10,679 nucleotides of DNA from Coemansia sp. RSA 1804 (Eukaryota; Kickxellomycota; Kickxellomycetes; Kickxellales; Kickxellaceae), in the NCBI GenBank assembly GCA_027578815.1, contig JANBTH010000847.1, positions 1 to 10,679 on the forward strand, given 5' to 3'. Positions 1 to 7,958 of the stretch are shown here, piece after piece. The notes under the pieces are model-generated. The model was not told where the DNA came from and did no database searches. It saw only the letters and a program-made list of their open reading frames with translations. The position numbers and the translations under genes were made by a program. Positions within the stretch are counted from its first letter, which is position 1; every line of letters begins with the position of its first letter.

Positions 1-70
1 CCATCGATGCCGACGTCGACAGCGAGCGGTTCTTTGTGCCGGACTTGTTGCGGAAGAACGGAACCTTCAT
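1..70 (-). CDS. 5' end of an unidentified gene, truncated by the left window edge
   Basis: Seen: an ATG on the minus strand at 70-68 opens a frame of 23 codons that runs off the window without a stop. Third positions are almost all G or C, unlike the surrounding spacer. The peptide starts M-K-V-P-F-F-R-N-K-S-G and continues Ser/Thr-rich, like a basic, disordered N-terminus. The start has A at -3. Just upstream on the minus strand lies a T-run ending in TTTTTTAG (AG at 80-79), which could be the 3' splice site of a 5'-UTR intron, and the DNA beyond (about 120-310) is pyrimidine-rich on this strand, as fungal promoters often are. The plus strand also has an open frame from position 3 to a TAG at about 108 with GC-rich third positions, so a plus-strand gene end cannot be excluded. 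Product unknown. Confidence 0.45.
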   Translation of the reverse strand, partial: MKVPFFRNKSGTKNRSLSTSASM

Positions 71-546
71 TTGTGCTGCTAAAAAACAGGTTGGTCTAGT
101 AAGTATGTAGCCCCGGTGACTGTTGGCCGTGAGGAGGAGGAGTAAGGAATGGCAAAAAGGGGTGAAAGAGCCCAAGAGCGTTAAAGGTGAAAGGGAAAAA
201 CAAAAAATTATAAAGAACAAAATACGAAAAAAAAGTGGGTGATGCGGAGAAAAATGTGCGAAAAAAAATGGTGGGACGATTGGAGACAACAAAAAAAAAG
301 CAACAAGTCAGCCCCCTCCTTTTTGTCTTTGGCTTTATCTTGTTTGGAATGTCTGTAAAGAAAAGAATGATTACACAAAAAAATTACATGAATGCGTGGA
401 TGAGTGAATGCAGCGAGCGCCTCCTCCTCCACCCCTTTTGTCGGGTTTATTTTATTGCCGAAACGAGGTTAGGCTCCACCATCTCCGCCGGCCACAAGGC
501 ACCGGAGAGGGAGAAAAGGGGACACCGCCCATTGTTAGAGAGTCAG
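71..546. other. Intergenic region: promoter side of the left gene and 3' UTR of the next
   Basis: No convincing gene. From about 120 to 310 the plus strand is strongly purine-rich with A-runs, so the minus strand is a polypyrimidine tract, consistent with a core promoter for the truncated minus-strand gene. The stretch 440-546 should be the 3' UTR of the gene ending at 547. The overlapping open frames here are low-complexity and shadow each other. Confidence 0.5.
446..456 (-). terminator. Overlapping AATAAA polyadenylation signals
   Basis: On the minus strand two AATAAA hexamers overlap by one base. They lie about 90 nt downstream of the stop codon of the 547-1188 gene, a normal position for a fungal polyadenylation signal. 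They support that reading frame over the competing ones on both strands. Confidence 0.5.
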
Positions 547-1188
547 TCAAGGGATTATTGCTCCAGCAGTGGTAATAGCAGTGTTAGCAATGTGGGAGTG
601 TTCAAACATTCGGGCAAGCTCCAGCACCGACTTTGCCGGGTCCTTCTTTCTGGGAGCTGGAAGCGAGTGTAGCTTTGGCGATACCGGCTGCAGTGGAGAT
701 GCTGTTGGGAGTGAATGCGAATGCGAATGTGAATGTGGCTGAGGCTGTGGTATTGCCACTGGCAGCGCAGCAGCAGAAGAAGCAGCAGCTCTCGTCGTCA
801 TCATTTTGTGGATCGACAGCGGCGCAGTCCGTCTCTTTGGTCTCGGCGGCGGCCGCTCCTTTATATACAGTGGCGCACGCAGAGCAATGGTCGCCTCCGA
901 CGATGCTGAAGCTGAACCTGAAACGGAGGCTGCGCTGCTGGCTGCGTCGTCTGCGCTCTGCGGGTTGAATCGGAGCGGCCTGCCTACGGTCCGCGTCTGC
1001 TGCTGCTGCTGCTCGTTCCGGGTCCTCCCGCATCCCACCATCGCTGTAAGCGTTGCCAGCTGCCGTGTTGTTTCGTGCATGCACTGCGTGAGCTGCTGGA
1101 GCATCAGCCACTGCTCATCCAGCCGCTCACACATCTGCGTCCGCAGCTCTCCCAGACTGCCTGGATTATCCAACGGCTCCAACAGCAT
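547..1188 (-). CDS. Hypothetical low-complexity protein, 213 aa, with an N-terminal helical segment
   Basis: ATG at 1188-1186, TGA at 549-547. Residues ~1-53 form a Leu/Met/Gln-rich heptad-like helix (G-E-L-R-T-Q-M-C-E-R-L-D-E-Q-W) that could dimerise. Then come a Q5 run, a Ser/Ala-rich stretch, a Pro/Arg-rich basic patch (E-R-P-P-P-R-P-K-R-R-T), and alternating His-Ser encoded by four GAATGY hexamers at 713-736. A conserved-looking helix, K-S-V-L-E-L-A-R-M-F-E, lies near the C-terminus. I do not recognise a family; the layout suggests a scaffold or adaptor with disordered middle parts. Other frames in this GC-rich stretch are also open (minus 602-1111, plus 806-1237). This frame is preferred because it has the non-repetitive helices, an ATG start and properly placed AATAAA signals. 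No intron is needed. Confidence 0.6.
   Translation of the reverse strand: MLLEPLDNPGSLGELRTQMCERLDEQWLMLQQLTQCMHETTRQLATLTAMVGCGRTRNEQQQQQTRTVGRPLRFNPQSADDAASSAASVSGSASASSEATIALRAPLYIKERPPPRPKRRTAPLSIHKMMTTRAAASSAAALPVAIPQPQPHSHSHSHSLPTASPLQPVSPKLHSLPAPRKKDPAKSVLELARMFEHSHIANTAITTAGAIIP
713..736. repeat. (GAATGY)4 hexanucleotide repeat encoding His-Ser dipeptides
   Basis: Four tandem copies, two GAATGC then two GAATGT on the plus strand. On the minus strand they encode a His-Ser alternation inside the 547-1188 protein. Likely replication slippage in a disordered coding segment. Confidence 0.8.
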
Positions 1189-1693
1189 TATATTATTACC
1201 AGATGTATGTATAACGAACGGACAAACGAATGAGTGAATATTCGCCCGTCTATAGCTCTTCTCCTTTGTGGTGGTGTTGTTGTGTTTTTGTCGTTATTGG
1301 AGCGGATGAGATGGTAGAAAATGATAGTGAACAGAGCTAGTCTCGCACTTGATGGAGCCAACTCCCTAAAGATGATGGCACGTATAAGAAAAAAGTGAGT
1401 GTATGCGACAGTTGCTGCTGGTTGGAGAAGGCAGGGAAAGAGCCAAGAGAGATCCGTTTACAAGACCCCTTTCCTTTGCTCTCCTTCATTCTCCCGCTTG
1501 TCGCTTGCATAAAAACAACATTAACAGGTACAGCTACAGCTCCACCACAAATATATACCGGTGGCTTACGCACCCCTGATAATGCAAAACACAACGTTGA
1601 ATATGCAACAAAACATATAATCACAATGAGAAAACAAACAAAACAAAGATAAATGGTAGAAAAATGAAACAAAAATAGACAGGTATTTATTTA
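1189..1693. other. Intergenic region between two minus-strand genes
   Basis: It holds the presumed promoter of the 547-1188 gene (1189 to about 1400) and the 3' side of the EH-type gene. Open frames at 1337-1672 (minus) and 1395-1652 (plus) occupy opposite strands of the same DNA with no recognisable domains, so I treat them as chance. No RNA gene or repeat seen. Confidence 0.5.
1686..1691 (-). terminator. AATAAA polyadenylation signal
   Basis: Minus-strand AATAAA three bases after the TAG of the EH-type gene. This is very close to the stop, so a second signal further downstream may be the one used. Confidence 0.35.
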
Positions 1694-2812
1694 CTAAACG
1701 GGCTTCACAAAGACCGATGACAGGCGGTTTCGTCTGGCGGTCTCATAGCGTCTGGAAACCGTAGGTCTGGGCGCTAGTCCGCCAGCAGCTTCATCTCTTT
1801 CGACAAGAACAGCTTCTTCTCTGCCGTTATTTTTACTCTGCTGCTGCTGATGTTGTTGCTGTTGTAGCTGCTCTAGCTGCTCCTCCAGATACTGCTGGCG
1901 GTCTTCTGTTTGCTGGAGACGCTCGACAAGCTGCAAGCGCTGCCTTGCGATATAGGCAATGTTGTTCTGCATCCGCTTGACCTGCTCTTGCATAGCATCA
2001 ATACGACTCTCTTCCAGCTGCAGCCGCTCTGCCAGCGCACTGTTCTCGTCCGACTCTTTCTGGCATACAAGCTGAAGCTGTGTCATTCGCTCCTCTAGCT
2101 CTGCTCTCAGCGAGCTTGCCGAATTAAGCTCATTCTCCGTGGCTCTGCGCCGGATGCGTGACTCGCAGGTTGACGATACAACTTCATCGATGCGGCATAA
2201 AAGATCAGTCACGCTGTCAGTGCTGACCGGCGTTCTCACGCCAAATGCCGATGGCATTGCTCGAGCCTGTTCGGCCAGCTTTGTATCAACATACAGTCCA
2301 GCCGAGTTTATCGTGGAGATGCTGCTTCTATCTGTCAAGGATCCATCGTCTTCCGAAGAGCTAGATAAACGCCGGTTGCTATTAATGCTGCTGCTGCTGC
2401 TGCTACAAGCTTGCTCCGGTGCATAGCTTAAAACAGACGATTTGCTCTTTTGGAGATTGATGCCGTCAATCCGCGGTAATGGCGCCGACTCGCAAAGATT
2501 AAGCAAGGATACAGGGCGGCCGCTCTGCAACAGCGACACCATCTTCATCGCAACATAGAATTCGCGACGGGTCACAGTCTCGCTCTCTGCACCATTGCTA
2601 TTGCCGTTTGCTACCGCGAGTCTTAATATATTCCGCACAAACCCAGGATGGATATGCGCACCGTTACCTATCAAGGAGCGCACATCTGCCAATTGCACAA
2701 TCCCACGACGCTCCTTGTCCAAATGACAATATACTTGGTTGTAGGCGCGGCTTTCCTGCTGCGTGGGCCGCCATGGGCGCAATGTCTGGTTGAATCCGTT
2801 GCTGCTGCTCAT
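1694..2812 (-). CDS. EH-domain-like protein with C-terminal coiled coil, 372 aa
   Basis: ATG at 2812-2810 with A at -3; TAG at 1696-1694. Residues ~20-120 resemble an Eps15-homology (EH) module. A degenerate first EF-hand (L-D-K-E-R-R-G-I-V-Q-L-A-D-V-R, ~31-45) is followed by R-R-E-F-Y-V-A-M-K-M-V-S-L-L-Q-S-G-R-P (82-100), matching the EH signature EF-x-VA-L-x-x-AQ-x-G, and then A-P-L-P-R-I-D-G-I (110-118). The second loop is expanded with Asn/Gly and lacks canonical calcium ligands. Residues 137-170 are a Ser run, likely phosphorylated. Residues ~225-325 are a Leu/Gln/Glu coiled coil ending in a Q-rich tract (CAG repeats near 1838-1863). EH domains bind NPF peptides in endocytosis and sorting. 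The motif also recalls the N-terminus of the sorting nexins Mvp1/SNX8, but no PX or BAR segment follows, so I give no gene symbol. A minus-strand CCAAT lies about 40 bp upstream. No intron is apparent. Confidence 0.85.
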   Translation of the reverse strand: MSSSNGFNQTLRPWRPTQQESRAYNQVYCHLDKERRGIVQLADVRSLIGNGAHIHPGFVRNILRLAVANGNSNGAESETVTRREFYVAMKMVSLLQSGRPVSLLNLCESAPLPRIDGINLQKSKSSVLSYAPEQACSSSSSSINSNRRLSSSSEDDGSLTDRSSISTINSAGLYVDTKLAEQARAMPSAFGVRTPVSTDSVTDLLCRIDEVVSSTCESRIRRRATENELNSASSLRAELEERMTQLQLVCQKESDENSALAERLQLEESRIDAMQEQVKRMQNNIAYIARQRLQLVERLQQTEDRQQYLEEQLEQLQQQQHQQQQSKNNGREEAVLVERDEAAGGLAPRPTVSRRYETARRNRLSSVFVKPV

Positions 2813-3769
2813 TTTTGTAGAAACGCGTGGAAAAAAGAAGCTGACAAAATGAATTGGTATAATACACTTGGCTTAATAGGCGAGAGAAGTATGTTTTTGC
2901 CTGAAATAATGAAATTGAACCGGCAAGCGTCGTCCCAGCTTAAATACATTTTTCACCATTTCTTGCTGTAGACCATTTGACCGCCTATTTCTTTCTAAAA
3001 ATAATTCTGACAACCTTAACCTCATCATCAACCTCAGGCTACCACCATACATCTCGTTTAAAAATAGAAAAAGTAGATGCATGCATACATATTTGCGCAT
3101 GAGACAACCTTTGGAAAATCTCCATCCTGATTGTTGGTGCGTTTCAAACTACGAATCAACACACTATGATGGATGGATGGGTTGTCTTGCAATCGCGAAC
3201 CGTCCAACAACCAGTTTTCTACGTCTGCTAATAATAGACCGACAAATATGACACCCAGTTTATTACTCTCTTTTTGACTACGGTTGTCAGAACAAGCATT
3301 ATTCTTTTATTGTGCAAAGATGTTTGCCATTATTCGTTGGCTAGAAATCTTTTTGATACTCTAAGAATGTAATAAAAAAACTAGGTGCGGTTGGTCAACA
3401 ACAAGATAGCATTTACTTTCCATAAACAAGTTAAAGATTAAAGCACTAATTGCTAATATATTGCACTTGAGAGCCCCGCTGACCACTAATTCCCAGGCAG
3501 CAATCTACCTATCTATCTAAATATCTATAGAATGCAGAGTTGCTTATTTACAGGCCTGTTTGTTGTTTTGTTTAGAATTCTTTTATACTTTACTTTGGCT
3601 AACGGCTACTCGTCAACGTTTTTTCTAGCTTTTTTAACTTTTCCTAATCTTTGCACAAAAATATGGACTGTTTATACGCAGTGTGGCAGAATCAGTAGCG
3701 TTTTTATCAAGTTCATGGTTGCATGTTTTTACACGGTTATGACGCAGCTAGTGATATCTTTTCTTTTTT
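2813..3769. other. AT-rich intergenic region
   Basis: Promoter of the EH-type gene at the left (minus-strand CCAAT near 2851-2855). The rest shows no supported gene. Short GATG repeats occur near 3168-3181 and CTAT-type repeats near 3506-3529. A hydrophobic plus-strand frame (3532-3777) runs head-on into the 3' end of the next gene and looks like a product of T-rich DNA. GC content drops clearly from about 2.8 kb rightward. Confidence 0.5.
3506..3529. repeat. Imperfect (CTAT)n microsatellite
   Basis: Several CTAT units interrupted by CTAAATAT. Short and imperfect, with no gene overlap that I support. Confidence 0.6.
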
Positions 3770-4301
3770 CTATATAGCCTGGCTGACCATGTGCATCAAA
3801 CTAAGGCTAATGGCAATATACGCATCAGAATATCCGTCTTCTTTTAATTCCCCCTCTAGGTTCTCTGTTAATGTAATGCGGGCTTCACTCTTGGCAGTGT
3901 ACAGGTCGTCAGAATCAGCACGGTACTCCCTACTCTCAATGTTTCCGCTGATGGGATGCTTGTAATGCACAATCACTGTTGTTCCGGTACACATTTTTTT
4001 GTATTCAGCTGAAATAAAAAGAAAGGATAAATAACTGTAAACGATGATAGACACATTTTTTCTCTCGCAAAACAATAGGCCTCCAGCTTTTTACCATTTT
4101 ATATACCAGAACACGAAAAGCCCTAAATCAGCCATAGTTCAACACACTTTTATTAATTATCCAACTCTCCATTCTTGTCAAGTTTTTCCACTTCAACATT
4201 TCTATATCCGCTTTGTTATTAGAGAAATAATATTTTGTTGGGTGAATGGCGCCATATTCTAGCAGAGCACGAAATTTTGTAAGCACTGACTGTGGAAACA
4301 T
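3770..4301 (-). CDS. Probable two-exon gene for a small unknown protein, ~130 aa
   Basis: Proposed exons are 4301-4148 (154 nt) and 4008-3770 (239 nt), joined to 393 nt, exactly 131 codons with the TAG at 3772-3770. The donor GTGTGT starts at 4147 after phase 1; the acceptor TTTCAG ends at 4009 behind a T-rich tract; the split codon becomes Thr and the frame continues. Exon 1 encodes M-F-P-Q-S-V-L-T-K-F-R then an aromatic/Asn/Lys-rich segment. Exon 2 encodes a beta-like stretch (T-T-V-I-V-H-Y-K-H-P) and an acidic middle (A-D-S-D-D-L-Y), ending in S-L-M-H-M-V-S-Q-A-I. No transmembrane segment, signal peptide or known domain is seen. Another 3' splice-like site (CACAG at 4322-4318) with a GTATGT donor at 4438 could mark a 5'-UTR intron, since the upstream sequence in phase has a stop and no ATG. 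If splicing is wrong, a 74-codon gene from the ATG at 3994 remains. Function unknown. Confidence 0.55.
4009..4147 (-). other. Predicted GT-AG intron, 139 nt
   Basis: Minus strand: a GTGTGT donor matching GTRNGT, then a pyrimidine-rich 3' end reaching TTTCAG. An alternative TTTACAG 27 nt before it would break the frame. The exact preservation of phase across the join is the main support. Confidence 0.5.
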
Positions 4302-5167
4302 TTTTTCACACACTTTTCTGTGGAAAATAAAAATTATAAAGTCTAGTCAGGTGTAAAAAGTACTGGAGAATTCAAAAAGAAAGGGAAGCAAAGCAAAACT
4401 GTTGCTGTGAATTAATATTCAACCTGTGTTACACATACTTGCTTTTACAGCAACATTATTTACCTTGTAACCATATTTCCTTCAATTGTCTACTTGCAAG
4501 CCTTAAGATTGCTAGATATCATTAGAAACATTGCCATTGCATACACACTATTAATCACTCATTCACTAGCAAAACAGTTTCGGATATTACACGTCATTTT
4601 TTCTTACACTCTCCCCCCAGTCAAAGCAAGCTGTGTCCACAAAAGTCATGGCGACCAAATCGTGTCCCTCCAGTCATCCGCATTGCAAAAGTGGTAATTA
4701 AATATGATAGAAAATTAAGATTAAAACAAAGTAATAGACATATTAGTGGATTGACACTTATTTTCTATTGAAGACCGGTGTGTTTATGCTCTTTAAATTG
4801 CTGCAGTCTCTTTTAATGGGTTCCTTGTTGAGCAGCTTTGCTAACCGTGCACTTGTAAGCAAACAATGCTGCTTGTAAATTATAAAGTAAATGCACTTTA
4901 ATTTTTAAAATCTCTTTTATCAATTGATTTTTTTTGGTTAAAAAGAAGTAACAAGCAAACATTTAAAAATATTTGATAGTTTATCTACGGCACAAGTTTT
5001 TAATGCAAACAAATAACAAGTAATTTACTGAATACAACTACTAGATAAAACGTGAAAACCCCTCAAAAACATAAAACAAATATGACAAAGTAAACAATTT
5101 CCGCAATAAGCATAATTGACATTAAATGCTGTGTTTGTTATATTGTGCAGCATATACAGTATGTTAC
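4302..5167. other. Intergenic region with a GC-richer patch
   Basis: It should include the promoter and possible 5'-UTR intron (about 4438-4318) of the preceding minus-strand gene. The patch 4600-4690 is GC-richer than its surroundings. On the plus strand it has a pyrimidine tract ending CCCCCCAG (4620), then an ATG at 4648 with 17 codons to TAA. This could be a terminal exon or uORF-like sequence, but nothing upstream supports a gene. From 4700 to 5167 the DNA is very AT-rich and I see nothing definite. Confidence 0.45.
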
Positions 5168-5659
5168 TTAAGTAGCATCAGCAGCATCGACATTTGCTTG
5201 TTGTGGTTTTGCCTCAGGCCTGCTTGACAATTCAATTATAATAAATGCAAAAACAAAGACGCACAGGTATATACAATACATTACCACCAGCACAAAGTTT
5301 AATCTGCCTATCTGACTAATAGTTGAATACTTTTTGCTTAACAGAAATGTTGTGACTGGGTCAAAGTAAGTGACAGCACATACAATTGTAAATCCAAAGC
5401 AAATAAAAAATGCAAATCCAAGACGGTCTATTGTGCTAGAATAAGGCCCTCTTTTACAAGCATCAAGAGAGTTAGCACATGTATATAAAAATGTGGCTAG
5501 ACACGCAGCATATGCAGCTGCATACCATTTTTGCTTTTTAGCAGTATATTCCTTACTTGTATCAAATACGACTTGCAAAATAAAAATAATTAAATGCAAG
5601 AAAACTAAAATAGCAGATGCATACCTAACCCACTTTTGTGCTCTCTTTTTACCTGCCAT
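5168..5659 (-). CDS. Four-helix membrane protein, 163 aa, paralogue A
   Basis: ATG at 5659-5657, TAA at 5170-5168, no intron. The N-terminus is basic (A-G-K-K-R-A-Q-K). Four hydrophobic segments lie at about 13-33, 46-66, 80-98 and 119-143. The loop after helix 1 contains Y-T-A-K-K-Q-K-W-Y, the loop after helix 3 contains T-Y-F-D-P-V-T-T-F-L-L, and the polar tail is Ala/Asp/Gln-rich. The same loop motifs and order recur in the protein at 6075-6554, so these are tandem paralogues. Size and four-helix layout fit small tetraspan families such as MARVEL-type proteins, but I see no diagnostic motif, so that is only a possibility. Cys and aromatic residues are frequent in the helices. The even basic distribution around helix 1 leaves topology open; both termini are most simply cytosolic. 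Ligand and role unknown. Confidence 0.8.
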   Translation of the reverse strand: MAGKKRAQKWVRYASAILVFLHLIIFILQVVFDTSKEYTAKKQKWYAAAYAACLATFLYTCANSLDACKRGPYSSTIDRLGFAFFICFGFTIVCAVTYFDPVTTFLLSKKYSTISQIGRLNFVLVVMYCIYLCVFVFAFIIIELSSRPEAKPQQANVDAADAT

Positions 5660-6074
5660 TGTTAATAAAGTGGAAAATGTAGTTTACAAGGTTTGAATTG
5701 TTTGAGAATTATTTGTAAAAAAAAGAATATTTCTCAAGCTCTTTTATATGCTTAATATCAAAAATCAGTAGAAAGAATTTGTATAGATAAATGGAAATTA
5801 TTTAAAAAGTCACATCTGCTAATCACCAGTTCAGATAAAGAAAAATAATGGAAAATATTGTACAAAGTCCACAACAAACAGCAAATATATCCTTATGCAT
5901 CACATGTTAATATCTAGGATTACAATATCCAAGTCCAAACAGTTTGGCAAATAAAATAAATATTAATCTTATGCTTGCATATTCGGTTTAAGGTCAAGTT
6001 AAAGTAAATTTATTGAAGCCAAGCAGAAAAACTTTAAAGAAAAACAAAAATTACATTTGTGGAGCTCACTCTTA
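5660..6074. other. Spacer between the two membrane-protein paralogues
   Basis: 415 bp of AT-rich DNA carrying the promoter of paralogue A and the 3' UTR of the upstream paralogue. No similarity to the other paralogue's upstream region is visible, so the duplication is old or included little flank. No other feature seen. Confidence 0.5.
6009..6014 (-). terminator. AATAAA polyadenylation signal
   Basis: Minus-strand AATAAA about 60 nt past the stop codon of the 6075-6554 gene, a normal placement for a eukaryotic polyadenylation signal. Confidence 0.5.
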
Positions 6075-6295
6075 TTATGCTCGACTGCTAAAACTTTCAA
6101 CAATAAAATAGAGTGTCATATAGAGAATCAAATATATAAAATACGCTATCATTAGCCCCACACTAACACTGCCTATAGTGCCCATGCTATTAATATTGAG
6201 GGTCAGCAAGTACGAAGTAGCTGGGTCAAAATATATAGTACCACAAACTGCCATAAGTGCAAGGCATGATTTTAATGAATCAAAAAACCCATTAG

Positions 6296-6347
<52 letters not shown>

Positions 6348-6554
6348 TCCAGCTGCTTTAATTCTGTGACAAACATATAATGCAAAAAGAAATGATACAA
6401 TACAGATCACATATGTGGCATTGTACCAATATGGCTTTTTTACAGTGTATTGAGGAGTATTGTCATATATACTTAACATGAAAACAATAGCAAATTGAAG
6501 TAACAATATTGGCAAGCACCAGCTTCTGACAACTTCAAATTTTTCTCTTGCCAT
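6075..6554 (-). CDS. Four-helix membrane protein with poly-Asp loop, 159 aa, paralogue B
   Basis: ATG at 6554-6552. Hydrophobic segments lie at about 12-30, 43-63, 94-108 and 127-152. Shared with the protein at 5168-5659: Q-Y-T-V-K-K-P-Y-W-Y after helix 1, I-Y-F-D-P-A-T-S-Y-L-L after helix 3, and an aromatic helix 4 ending I-V-E-S-F-S-S-R (paralogue A: I-I-E-L-S-S-R). Total length is close, but this copy lacks the polar C-terminal tail and instead has 16 consecutive Asp residues (71-86) between helices 2 and 3, encoded by a perfect microsatellite. The helix 2-3 loop of paralogue A has no such acidic run (C-K-R-G-P-Y). An acidic loop of this kind usually faces the cytosol and could bind cations or basic partners; this is inference. 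The gene is intact and intronless. Confidence 0.8.
6297..6345. repeat. (ATC)16 trinucleotide microsatellite in coding sequence
   Basis: Sixteen perfect ATC units on the plus strand at 6297-6344, read as GAT (Asp) on the minus strand. All units use the same codon, which points to recent slippage expansion rather than an old acidic region, where GAC would be mixed in. Confidence 0.95.
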
Positions 6555-7532
6555 TTTTAAAAGTATAGAATGATAAAACCTATGAGTATAAAAACTATGT
6601 CAATTATCCTAATAAAGCAAGATGTGTTTAACAAAGTGAGTAAAGCTAGTGTTGTGTTTTATCAATAAACTCCATAAACTTTAACATATAATTGAAATAT
6701 TTTTATCTGTTTATGTCACAAGATAATATTCATGTTATATTCATATTTTTAGAGGTTAGCACAGCATAGACAGATTTTATTGTACAATAAAATAAGAATT
6801 CATACCACATTTTTCTCATGTGTATGCATGACCAAGAGTAACAAATGGAAATGGTTGTATCAGTTTCACAACATGATTATTATGAAAACCTATATCCAAC
6901 TAATAAAATTAACAAATTTAGGTGAGAGGAAAGCTTAATTAAATATAAAAAAGATGACAATACATGTTAACAGTGTCAATGTAAGTGCAGCAAAATGAAT
7001 AGTTGGAATAAACAGAATAACCGTGATTACCAGTATGCAGATGTTTTATCTAAAAGAGACACAGCACCATTGTAAAAGCATAAAAAGAGTAGGAATATGT
7101 GACAAAAGCTTAAAATTGAATTTAGCATGGCAATGAGTGCTTCAGCAAGAAAAAAGATAATAAACAATATGTCTTTTTGCAAAGGAGCATTTTACAGAAA
7201 TAATTTAATTTACTAATAAACTCTGTAATTTAATTAAATAATAATTATTAATCATGTGCTACAATCTAAATGTGTGACACTCTATCAGCTGACTTTAATA
7301 AATCTTAATATCCAGTAAAAGATGAATAGATTTGTGCACATGACCAGAATTAATTAATTGTACAAGCAGTCAATTCATATACAGAATTATTCATTAAAAA
7401 ATTTTGCCATGCTGCTTACAGTTCTCTTTTCATTGCTTTTCGTTTTGATAATATAATATAATTTGGTTATAATACACTACAAAGTAGTCTCTTTATTGGT
7501 TTTTTCTTTATCATTGCATAATTATATGCATA
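6555..7532. other. AT-rich intergenic region, divergent promoters
   Basis: The minus-strand gene at its left and the plus-strand gene at its right are transcribed away from each other, so both promoters lie here. Just before 7533 there is an ATTGG (inverted CCAAT) around 7496-7500. The middle is very AT-rich with many TAAT-type words. I see no ORF of note, tRNA or long repeat. Confidence 0.5.
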
Positions 7533-7904
7533 ATGTCAATGGAGTTAAATTCAAACCCAGCTTTGCATCATTACCTGGTGAATTTGACTTACTTTCATCC
7601 TTACTTTAAACAGGTTTACATTTTTACACATCCAGCTACAACAGCTAATGTTTATGATGCAATAAGGGAAGCATATAATTTGCTAGGTGCTTCTGTCACA
7701 CAAGAACTGTATACATATAACACTGCTGAACAACAACCTATAGCAGATAGCTATTTCTATTGCCAAGTTAATATAAATAGTAAAGTGGAAGAAGGCAATC
7801 TAAAAATTATACCTGATATCACAAAATTTGCAAAAAGCCAAGTAATGGAGCCTCATGGTCACTGCGAAGAATGGATTGAGAAGAGAATAAAAAGAATGAA
7901 ATAG
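7533..7904 (+). CDS. Hypothetical protein, 123 aa
   Basis: ATG at 7533 (a second ATG two codons on), TAG at 7902-7904, no intron needed, AATAAA 49 nt after the stop. It is the only plus-strand gene I support. The sequence is of normal complexity: aromatic/His-rich N-terminal third (L-V-N-L-T-Y-F-H-P-Y-F-K-Q-V-Y-I-F), a helix around 38-52 (A-N-V-Y-D-A-I-R-E-A-Y-N-L-L), a polar middle, a predicted strand with Cys77, and a charged C-terminal helix (C-E-E-W-I-E-K-R-I-K-R-M-K). No signal peptide, membrane helix or metal site stands out, and I do not recognise the family. It is probably a small soluble single-domain protein. Confidence 0.65.
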   Translation: MSMELNSNPALHHYLVNLTYFHPYFKQVYIFTHPATTANVYDAIREAYNLLGASVTQELYTYNTAEQQPIADSYFYCQVNINSKVEEGNLKIIPDITKFAKSQVMEPHGHCEEWIEKRIKRMK

Positions 7905-7952
7905 TTTTATATTCACTAGTTAACAATGAAATGTTGCAGAAAATACAGTTGT

Positions 7953-7958
7953 AATAAA
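7953..7958 (+). terminator. AATAAA polyadenylation signal
   Basis: Plus-strand AATAAA about 50 nt past the TAG of the 123-aa gene; the following T-rich stretch fits a fungal 3' end. Confidence 0.5.

Noticed and set aside
235..672. 145-aa plus-strand ORF
   Set aside because: It begins with GTG inside a purine-rich promoter-like tract, has no coherent domain, and overlaps the 3' end of the 547-1188 gene on the other strand.
602..1237. Alternative frames 602-1111 (minus), 633-968 and 806-1237 (plus)
   Set aside because: These are shadows in GC-rich repetitive coding DNA: runs of Ala, Cys or Ser from CTG/GCA repeats, with no ordered helices. The 547-1188 frame is better supported.
3532..3777. 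81-aa hydrophobic plus-strand ORF
   Set aside because: It has an ATG, but it is Phe/Leu-rich as expected of T-rich DNA, has no polyadenylation context, and runs into the 3' end of the better supported minus-strand gene.
4494..4697. 67-aa plus-strand ORF with a splice-acceptor-like CCCCCCAG at 4620
   Set aside because: Non-ATG start and no upstream exon. It lies in the promoter region of the minus-strand gene. The acceptor-like site is noted under the intergenic feature.
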